Shown in pieces: positions 1-5,494 of a stretch of 12,297 nucleotides of DNA. Made by a program: the position numbers and the translations under genes. Within the stretch, counting starts at the first letter, position 1. Every line of letters begins with the position of its first letter. Location of the stretch: contig JAJAYY010000184.1 in assembly GCA_026785965.1 (NCBI GenBank), forward strand, positions 1 to 12,297. Direction: 5' to 3'. Under the pieces are notes generated by a model. That model was not told where the DNA came from and did not search any database. It saw only the letters and a program-made list of their open reading frames with translations. This stretch comes from Sphingomonas bacterium. Lineage in GTDB: Bacteria > Pseudomonadota > Alphaproteobacteria > Sphingomonadales > Sphingomonadaceae.

Positions 1-82
1 CGACGAGTGTCCACTTCTGAATGACCCAGATTAAGCGCAGCCGGGGAAAGGTCGGGTCCCTACCAAAGCAGATATCTACCCT
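1..82. other. Window edge, no gene seen
   Basis: This short stretch lies downstream of the nadB stop codon. I see no coding frame with a plausible start and no convincing terminator. There is an 8-base palindrome AGATATCT at 70-77, and a weak GGT/ACC pairing around 52-66 that would be followed by TTT on the minus strand. Neither is strong enough to call. Confidence 0.4.
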
Positions 83-1681
83 TCATGGCACCAGCACCGT
101 ATCCAACGCTTCCGCCGCCAGCTCTGGATAGTCCAGCGTGTAATGCAGTCCGCGGCTTTCGTGGCGCGAGAGCGCCGAGCAGATGATGAGGTCCGCCACC
201 TCGACCAAATTGCGCAGCTCGATCAAATCGGGGGTGACCCGGAAATGCTTGTAGTAGTCAGCGACTTCCTGGCGCAGCAGGTCGATGCGGTGCTTGGCGC
301 GCTCGAGCCGCTTGGTGGTGCGGACGATGCCGACGAAATTCCACATGAAGCGGCGGATTTCGCCCCAGCATTGCTGGATCACGACCTCCTCGTCGCTGTC
401 GGCAACGCGGCTTTCGTCCCACGGCTGGACGTCGGGAATATCGGGCAGATCATCGAGATGGGCGAGGATATGCCTGGCTGCGGCCTCACCGAACACGAAG
501 CATTCGAGCAATGAGTTGGACGCCAGCCGGTTGGCGCCGTGGAGCCCCGACTGGGTCACTTCGCCCGCCGCATACAGCCCCGGCGCGTCGGTCTTGCCGT
601 CGATGTCGACGAGCACCCCGCCGCACGTGTAATGCTGCGCCGGGACGACCGGGATCGGCTCCTGGGTGATATCGATCCCGAGCCCGAGCAATTTCTCATG
701 GATGTTGGGAAAGTGGGCCTTCACGAACTCAGGCTCGCGGTGGCTGATATCGAGGTGGACATAATCGAGCCCGTCGCGCTTGATCTCGCTGTCGATCGCG
801 CGGGCGACGATGTCGCGCGGCGCGAGTTCGGCGCGCGCGTCATAGTCCGGCATGAAGCGGTGCCCGGTCACGGGATGCTTGAGGATCCCGCCTTCGCCGC
901 GCACCGCCTCGGTGATGAGGAAATTCTTGACCTCCAGATGGTACAGGCAAGTGGGGTGGAATTGCATGAATTCCATGTTCGAGATGCGGCACCCGGCGCG
1001 CCACGCCATCGCGATCCCGTCGCCGGTCGCGCCGCGCGGGGCGGTCGAATAGAGGTAAGCACGCCCGGCCCCGCCGGTGGCGAGGATGGTGGCGCGGGCG
1101 AGCAAGGTTTCGACCCGCCCGGTGGCGCGATTGAAAGCGTAGAGGCCGTGGACCGCGCCCGAGGTGGTGAATTCGGTCGCATGGCGGCCGGTGACAAGGT
1201 CGATCGCGACCATGTCGGGCACGAGACTGACGTTGGGATGGGCGGCGGCGGCCTGTTCGAGCGCCTGCTGGATCGCCCAGCCGGTGGCGTCGGCGACATG
1301 GACGATGCGGCGGTGGCTGTGGCCGCCCTCGCGAGTCAGGTGCCAGCCCCCGGTGACACTGGACGCGCCATCATCATCGAGGTTGAACGGCACGCCGAGC
1401 TCGGCGAGCCGGGCGATCGCCGCCGGGGCTTCGCTCACGACATGCTCGACGACGCCAAGATTGTTGAGCCCGGCGCCGGCGTCCATCGTGTCGCGGACAT
1501 GGCTTTCGAAGCTGTCGCCTTGCTCAAGCACCGCGGCCACCCCGCCCTGTGCCCAGCCGGTTGCGCCCTCGCTCATCCGGCCCTTGGCGATCACGCCGAC
1601 CTTGAGCGTCGGGGCGAGCGTCAGCGCCGCAGTCAGTCCGGCCGCACCCGATCCGATGATCAGCACATCATACTGGCTCAC
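83..1681 (-). CDS. nadB: L-aspartate oxidase NadB
   Basis: This is a FAD-dependent flavoenzyme that oxidises L-aspartate to iminoaspartate in the cytoplasm, the first step of de novo NAD synthesis. Quinolinate synthase (NadA) uses the product. The 532-residue length is normal for the family. Visible landmarks are the dinucleotide-binding loop GSGAAG at residues 10-15, the GGHSHRRIVH stretch, EFMQFHPT, ITEAVRGEGG, PRDIVARAI, QHYTCGG and the C-terminal FAD-contact motif GEVTQSGLHGANRLASNS, all typical of NadB as opposed to fumarate reductase or succinate dehydrogenase. The start is GTG (1679-1681) and overlaps the stop of the upstream ABC ATPase gene in the sequence GTGA, so translation is probably coupled and the two genes share a transcript. 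nadA and nadC are not in the window. The family call is very secure. Confidence 0.96.
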   Translation of the reverse strand: MSQYDVLIIGSGAAGLTAALTLAPTLKVGVIAKGRMSEGATGWAQGGVAAVLEQGDSFESHVRDTMDAGAGLNNLGVVEHVVSEAPAAIARLAELGVPFNLDDDGASSVTGGWHLTREGGHSHRRIVHVADATGWAIQQALEQAAAAHPNVSLVPDMVAIDLVTGRHATEFTTSGAVHGLYAFNRATGRVETLLARATILATGGAGRAYLYSTAPRGATGDGIAMAWRAGCRISNMEFMQFHPTCLYHLEVKNFLITEAVRGEGGILKHPVTGHRFMPDYDARAELAPRDIVARAIDSEIKRDGLDYVHLDISHREPEFVKAHFPNIHEKLLGLGIDITQEPIPVVPAQHYTCGGVLVDIDGKTDAPGLYAAGEVTQSGLHGANRLASNSLLECFVFGEAAARHILAHLDDLPDIPDVQPWDESRVADSDEEVVIQQCWGEIRRFMWNFVGIVRTTKRLERAKHRIDLLRQEVADYYKHFRVTPDLIELRNLVEVADLIICSALSRHESRGLHYTLDYPELAAEALDTVLVP

Positions 1682-2619
1682 GCCGCGTCCGCCCGGGTCA
1701 GCGCCAGGAACACGTCCTCGAGATCGGGGTCGCGGGTCGAGACGTCGATGATCCCGAGCCCGGCATCGCCCAAAGCGGCGAGCACCTGGCCAGCGTTGAC
1801 CCGATCCTTGCGGTACGAGATTTCGAGCGTGCGCGGCCCGGTCTGGACCACCCGGTCAAAGCACGGCGCATCGGGCGCACCGTCGATGTCGCGGTCAACT
1901 TCGACCACGACCGCTTTGTCCTGCGCCTTGGCGATCAGCTCGCGGGTCGGCTCATTGGCGATCAACCGGCCATGATTGATGATCGCGATCCGGTCACACA
2001 ATTGCTCGGCCTCCTCGAGGTAATGCGTCGTCAGCACCACGGTCACGCCCTGAGCGTTGAGGCCTTTGACATAGTCCCACAATTGCTTGCGCAGCTCGAT
2101 GTCGACCCCTGCGGTGGGCTCGTCGAGGACCAGGATCGGCGGCGAATGGACCATCGCCTTGGCGACCAGCAGTCGGCGCTTCATCCCCCCCGACAAAGTG
2201 CGCGCATAGGCATCGGCCTTGTCACTGAGATGGACCGCGGCGAGCAACGCGTCGGTGATCCGTTCGGCCCTGGGCACGCCGTACAGGCCGGCCTGGATTT
2301 CGAGCGCCTCGCGCGGGGTGAAGAACGGATCGAACAGCAATTCCTGCGGCACGATCCCGATCGATCGTTTGGCGTTGCGCGGACTGCGGTCGATGTCGAA
2401 CCCCCACACGCTGGCGCTGCCGCTCGATTTGACCACCAGCCCGGCGAGGATGTTGATCAGGGTCGACTTGCCCGCGCCGTTGGGGCCGAGCAGGCCGAAG
2501 ATCTGCCCGCGCGGGACATCGAAGCTGACGTTGTCGAGCGCGCGCTTCGGCGAGCTTCCTTTGCCGGCATAGGTCTTGGCGAGCGATTCGATTCGGATCG
2601 CAATGTGGTCGTTGGTCAT
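1678..2619 (-). CDS. ABC transporter ATP-binding protein (ABC-2 / YadG-like)
   Basis: This is the cytoplasmic ATPase subunit of an ABC exporter, 313 residues. It has Walker A GPNGAGKS at 45-52, the Q-loop glutamine near 92, signature LSGGMKRR at 142-149, Walker B ILVLDEP at 162-168 and the switch histidine in TTHY near 199. The layout, with a C-terminal extension after the nucleotide-binding domain, resembles the YadG-type ATPases that pair with ABC-2 membrane proteins; the substrate cannot be read from the sequence. No permease gene lies beside it. I chose the ATG at 2617-2619. A TTG 12 codons upstream (2655) is in frame, but it looks like part of a -35 element, and family members normally begin close to the ATG. 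There is no clear Shine-Dalgarno sequence. The stop overlaps the nadB GTG by 4 bases, so the two are co-expressed. Confidence 0.92.
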   Translation of the reverse strand: MTNDHIAIRIESLAKTYAGKGSSPKRALDNVSFDVPRGQIFGLLGPNGAGKSTLINILAGLVVKSSGSASVWGFDIDRSPRNAKRSIGIVPQELLFDPFFTPREALEIQAGLYGVPRAERITDALLAAVHLSDKADAYARTLSGGMKRRLLVAKAMVHSPPILVLDEPTAGVDIELRKQLWDYVKGLNAQGVTVVLTTHYLEEAEQLCDRIAIINHGRLIANEPTRELIAKAQDKAVVVEVDRDIDGAPDAPCFDRVVQTGPRTLEISYRKDRVNAGQVLAALGDAGLGIIDVSTRDPDLEDVFLALTRADAA

Positions 2620-2627
2620 CGCTGGTC

Positions 2628-2655
2628 GGCATAGCGGGCCGCCCGGCGAGCGCAA
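2628..2655 (-). promoter_or_regulatory. Putative sigma70-like promoter of ABC ATPase-nadB
   Basis: On the minus strand, TTGCGC (2655-2650) is followed after 16 bases by TATGCC (2633-2628). Transcription would start about 2620-2622, practically at the ATG at 2619, predicting a leaderless or near-leaderless mRNA. This agrees with the absence of a Shine-Dalgarno sequence. The hexamers are imperfect, so this is a motif match only. Confidence 0.4.
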
Positions 2656-2740
2656 AGCAAAGCCATCGCTCTATGTCATTGGTCACTGATTGCGGTGAGG
2701 TTTGCCTTAACCATGCCCCGTACGACTAGGCGATGGGCCG

Positions 2741-2752
2741 CGCCGAACGGCG
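2741..2752. repeat. Inverted repeat CGCCG-AA-CGGCG
   Basis: A perfect 5-base inverted repeat with a 2-base centre lies in the divergent region between the ABC ATPase and DUF4402 genes. Its size would suit a dimeric regulator's site, but in GC-rich DNA such a short palindrome can arise by chance. Confidence 0.25.
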
Positions 2753-2801
2753 ATCATGCTTGCGGAGCACGGTTAATTTCGGGCCAACCGCGCGTCTTGA
2801 A

Positions 2802-2819
2802 GCCGCGGTTACTCGCGGC
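2802..2819. repeat. Perfect 6-bp inverted repeat upstream of DUF4402 gene
   Basis: The arms GCCGCG (2802-2807) and CGCGGC (2814-2819) flank a 6-base loop, GTTACT, about 40 bases before the DUF4402 start codon. A TTGAAG hexamer (2797-2802) directly abuts it. It could be a leader hairpin or an operator. No T-run follows, so it is not a normal intrinsic terminator. Confidence 0.35.
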
Positions 2820-2858
2820 AGTCATGATTGAGGGAGACCAGAAATCAAGGAATCATCC

Positions 2859-3371
2859 ATGCGCAACACAGTTTTGGGAGCGGCCGCGGTTGCCGCCACG
2901 CTCCTCGGTACCGCCCCGGCGCTCGCCGCCAATCCCGAAACGATGATCTCCAAGGCACTGGTCCTCAAGCCGCTCACGCTGACCCGGCTCGAGGATCTCG
3001 ACTTTGGCGATATCGTGCCGAGCGGAACCGGCGACTTCGTGTCGATCGATGCCGATAGCGGGGCACGAACCTCGGGCTCGGCGATCCTGTTGCCGACCAA
3101 TGCCGGCCAGCGCGCCGAATTCGCCAGCTCGGGGCTCAACAACGTGCTCGTCGGGTTGGTGATTTCTCCGCCGACCGACCTGCTCAACGGTGCGGGCAAC
3201 AAGCTCAAGGTGACCCGGCTCACGCTCGACCAGGGCAACAATCCGATCCGCGTGCTGACCCCGGCCAGCCAGGTGTTCTTCCTTGGCATCGGCGGCGAGG
3301 TCTATCTTCGCCCCAATCAGGAGGAAGGCGTCTATACCGGCACCTTCACCCTGACCGCGACCTATTACTGA
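2859..3371 (+). CDS. Exported DUF4402 domain protein
   Basis: This 170-residue protein has a clear Sec signal peptide: a basic start (MRN), a hydrophobic Ala/Leu core to about residue 20, and an ALA cleavage site near 21-23. The mature part matches the DUF4402 pattern: a strand beginning KPLTLTRLEDLDFGDIV near 37-53, a central Ser/Gly/Asn-rich section, and a C-terminal repeat-like ending with FFLGIGGEVYL and GVYTGTFTLTATYY. Such proteins are predicted all-beta, periplasmic or surface-exposed, and of unknown function; some resemble pilin-like or matrix subunits. The start is supported by an AAGGA ribosome-binding site at 2847-2851, 7 bases upstream. It stands alone, 43 bases before the zinc-finger gene, without chaperone or usher genes nearby, so no fimbrial system is implied. 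Confidence 0.85.
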   Translation: MRNTVLGAAAVAATLLGTAPALAANPETMISKALVLKPLTLTRLEDLDFGDIVPSGTGDFVSIDADSGARTSGSAILLPTNAGQRAEFASSGLNNVLVGLVISPPTDLLNGAGNKLKVTRLTLDQGNNPIRVLTPASQVFFLGIGGEVYLRPNQEEGVYTGTFTLTATYY

Positions 3372-3379
3372 CGTTTGAT

Positions 3380-3408
3380 TTGAAGCCCCGCCCCGGCATT
3401 GCTAGGGC
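3380..3408 (+). promoter_or_regulatory. Putative promoter of zinc-finger gene-tldD
   Basis: TTGAAG (3380-3385) and TAGGGC (3403-3408) are separated by 17 bases. The predicted start of transcription, about 3414-3415, coincides with the ATG at 3415, again predicting a leaderless message. The -10 match is poor beyond its first two bases, so confidence is modest. A GGGCGAGG stretch at 3405-3412 could instead act as a ribosome-binding site on a longer transcript. Confidence 0.3.
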
Positions 3409-3414
3409 GAGGTC

Positions 3415-3615
3415 ATGTCGAACCTTCCCCCGCCTGAGACGATCCGCATCACCTCGCTCCGCGTCGCCTGCGATGGCGCCGGAGTGATCGACGCCGCGCT
3501 CGGCCATCCGCGGGTCTACCTCCACATCGACGATCAGACGGGGTATGTCGATTGCGGCTATTGCGACCGCCACTTCGTGCTTGAGGGCGGACCCGCCGAC
3601 GTCGCGCCACGATGA
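3415..3615 (+). CDS. CHCC-type zinc-finger protein (NDUFS6-like domain)
   Basis: This small 66-residue protein consists almost wholly of one zf-CHCC domain. The four likely zinc ligands are visible: C19 (in VACDG), H31 (in LGHPRVYL), C47 and C50 (in DCGYCDRHFVL). The order and spacing match the alphaproteobacterial relatives of the C-terminal domain of mitochondrial complex I subunit NDUFS6. The role of the free-standing bacterial protein is not established; a part in iron-sulfur or complex I assembly is inference from the mitochondrial relative. Its TGA stop overlaps the tldD ATG in ATGA, so the two genes are translationally coupled. No complex I genes lie in the window. Confidence 0.88.
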   Translation: MSNLPPPETIRITSLRVACDGAGVIDAALGHPRVYLHIDDQTGYVDCGYCDRHFVLEGGPADVAPR

Positions 3616-5033
3616 GCGCCGATCCGCGCAGCTTGCTCTATCGCGGCGCGCTCGATCCCGACGAGGCGCAGCGGCTCGCCAAGCGCCACCTCGCGGCGCA
3701 CGACGATGGCGAGCTTTACCTGCAGTATCGCATCTCCGAAGCGTTCGGGTTCGACGACGGGCGGTTGAAGACCGCCGACTATCACACCGATTCGGGTTTT
3801 GGCCTGCGCGGCGTATCGGGCGAGATGACCGCCTTTGCCCATGCCAACGAAATCAGTGCTGCGGCGATCGAGCGCGCAGCGCAGACGTTGAAACTGCTCG
3901 ACCCGGCCAGAGGCGCCGCGGCCCCGCCGCCGCCGCGCACCAACCGCGCAATGTATGGCGCCGACGATCCGCTGGCGCTGATCCCGTTCGCGAACAAAGT
4001 CGCGCTGTGCCTGGAGATCGACGCTGCGGCGCGCGCCCGCGACCCGCGCGTGGCGCAAGTCAGCGTGATGCTGTCGGGATCGTGGAGCGTGATCGAAGTG
4101 GTCCGCGCCGACGGCTTCGTCGGGACCGACGTGCGGCCGCTGGTGCGGCTCAACGTGGCGATCGTCGCGAAGCAAGGCGAGCGCCGCGAGACCGGCAGTT
4201 TCGGGCTTGGCGGACGCTATCTCTACGACCGCCTGTTCGAGCCCGCGACCTGGAACCGCGCGATCGACGAGGCGCTGGCGCAGGCGCTGGTCAACCTTGA
4301 AGCGGTCGCCGCACCCGCCGGCGAAATGGTCGTGGTATGCGGCCCGGGTTGGCCCGGGGTGCTGCTCCACGAAGCCGTCGGGCATGGCCTGGAAGGCGAT
4401 TTCAATCGCAAGGGAACGTCGGCCTTCTCGGGCCGGATCGGCGAACGCGTCGCGGCGCCCGGGGTGACGGTGATCGACGAAGGCGCGATTGAGGGCCGCC
4501 GCGGTTCGCTGTCGATCGACGATGAGGGCACCCCGACCGGGCGCACTGTGCTGATCGAAGACGGGATCCTCAAAGGCTATCTCCAGGATCGCCTCAATGC
4601 CCGGCTGATGGGAATGAAGCCGACCGGCAACGGGCGCCGCGAAAGCTTTGCCCACGCGCCAATGCCGCGGATGACCAATACCTTCATGCTCGGCGGAAGC
4701 GACGACCCGGCCGAATTGCTGTCGCGGGTCAAGCATGGGGTTTACGCCAAGAGCTTCGGCGGCGGCCAGGTCGACATCACCAGCGGCAAGTTCGTTTTTT
4801 CGTGCACCGAGGCTTACAAGATTGAGAACGGCAAATTGGGCGCGCCGATCAAGGGCGCCACTCTGATCGGCGACGGGCCGAGCGTGCTCACCCGGGTCAA
4901 GGGCATCGGCAACGACATGGCGCTCGACGAAGGCATTGGGGTGTGCGGCAAGGGCGGGCAATCGGTCCCCGCCGGGGTCGGTCAGCCGACGCTGCTGATC
5001 GACGGGCTGACGGTCGGTGGGACCGCGGCTTAG
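3612..5033 (+). CDS. tldD: Metalloprotease TldD
   Basis: This is the TldD subunit of the TldD/TldE (PmbA) zinc protease, which in E. coli cleaves unfolded peptides such as the microcin B17 precursor and the CcdA antitoxin. The protein has 473 residues, close to the usual 470-480. The metal site is plain: HEAVGH at residues 253-258 (H253, E254, H258), followed by GLEGDFNRKGTSAF, with the later cysteine ligand C445 in GVCGKGGQS near the C-terminus. The segment GGGQVDITSGKFVFSCTEAY and the ending QPTLLIDGLTVGGTA are characteristic of TldD and distinguish it from TldE, which lacks the HExxxH residues. The start overlaps the zinc-finger gene by 4 bases. No tldE/pmbA gene and no obvious peptide precursor is present, so the partner must be encoded elsewhere. 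Confidence 0.96.
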   Translation: MSADPRSLLYRGALDPDEAQRLAKRHLAAHDDGELYLQYRISEAFGFDDGRLKTADYHTDSGFGLRGVSGEMTAFAHANEISAAAIERAAQTLKLLDPARGAAAPPPPRTNRAMYGADDPLALIPFANKVALCLEIDAAARARDPRVAQVSVMLSGSWSVIEVVRADGFVGTDVRPLVRLNVAIVAKQGERRETGSFGLGGRYLYDRLFEPATWNRAIDEALAQALVNLEAVAAPAGEMVVVCGPGWPGVLLHEAVGHGLEGDFNRKGTSAFSGRIGERVAAPGVTVIDEGAIEGRRGSLSIDDEGTPTGRTVLIEDGILKGYLQDRLNARLMGMKPTGNGRRESFAHAPMPRMTNTFMLGGSDDPAELLSRVKHGVYAKSFGGGQVDITSGKFVFSCTEAYKIENGKLGAPIKGATLIGDGPSVLTRVKGIGNDMALDEGIGVCGKGGQSVPAGVGQPTLLIDGLTVGGTAA

Positions 5034-5080
5034 AGTTTATTTCAGCTAGCCAGCACCGCTTCCGCGCTCAAGCACAGACT

Positions 5081-5494
5081 TCAGTCCCTCAGCAGGTGGG
5101 ACACCGGCCCTAAGTTGAAGCCAGCCTCGGCAACGCAGCGCTCCAATTCCGCGCGCGGCATTCCGTCTTCGCTCTTGGCGACCGCCCAGGCGAGCGTCGA
5201 GCGATTGCCCGAGCGGCAGAATGCGAGCAATTTTCCGGCGCCGGCGGCGTGCATCGCAACGCGCATCGCCTCGACGTCGGACGGGCCCATCCCGCGCGCG
5301 ATCGGGACATGGCGATAACCGACCCCCGCCGCCGCCGCCGCGGCTTCGATGTCAGCGCTGGTCGGCTGCCCTTCATCCTCGCCGTCGGGGCGGTTGTTGA
5401 CGATGAACGTCACCCCCTCAGCCTTGAGCGCCGCAATGTCGGCGGGCGAAATCTGGCCATCGACCAGGGTCTTTTCGTCAAGCTGCCGCGCCAT
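5081..5494 (-). CDS. TIGR01244-family sulfur transferase (DUF442)
   Basis: This 137-residue cytoplasmic protein has a dual-specificity-phosphatase-like fold seen in the N-terminal domain of Blh-type (beta-lactamase-like hydrolase) proteins. The active loop FCRSGNRS sits at about residues 92-99, with C93 as nucleophile and R98 four residues later; this C-x4-R spacing is nearer to rhodanese loops than to the C-x5-R of classical tyrosine phosphatases. Other family landmarks are the opening ARQLDEKTLVDGQIS, VTFIVNNRPDGE near 29-40 and the helix with GKLLAFCRSG. A longer frame reaches 5527, but the ATG at 5492-5494 has an ideal GGAGG 6 bases upstream. The gene begins inside the end of recQ (17-base overlap), so it is probably translated from the recQ message. 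Members are linked to sulfide or sulfur metabolism; the substrate here is unknown. Confidence 0.87.
   Translation of the reverse strand: MARQLDEKTLVDGQISPADIAALKAEGVTFIVNNRPDGEDEGQPTSADIEAAAAAAGVGYRHVPIARGMGPSDVEAMRVAMHAAGAGKLLAFCRSGNRSTLAWAVAKSEDGMPRAELERCVAEAGFNLGPVSHLLRD

Noticed and set aside
539..1975. 478-codon open frame on the plus strand, opposite nadB and the ABC ATPase
   Set aside because: It spans the junction of two genuine genes on the other strand, has no recognisable domain, and shows the composition of a mirror frame.
3386..3410. Terminator after the DUF4402 gene
   Set aside because: CGCCC and GGGCG can pair across an 11-base loop, but no U-tract follows, and the second arm overlaps the ribosome-binding region of the zinc-finger gene.
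3558..4961. 467-codon open frame on the minus strand, opposite tldD
   Set aside because: tldD is unmistakable with its full metal site. The antisense product has no motif and a His/Arg/Asp/Ala-rich shadow composition.
3612..5033. TldD as part of a ribosomal-peptide (RiPP) cluster
   Set aside because: TldD can mature such peptides, but no precursor peptide, cyclodehydratase, radical-SAM or export gene is nearby, and TldD is also a general housekeeping protease.
5034..5080. Possible shared terminator between convergent tldD and the sulfur transferase gene
   Set aside because: Only a 4-base stem (GCTT/AAGC with an 8-base loop) can be drawn and no T-run follows.
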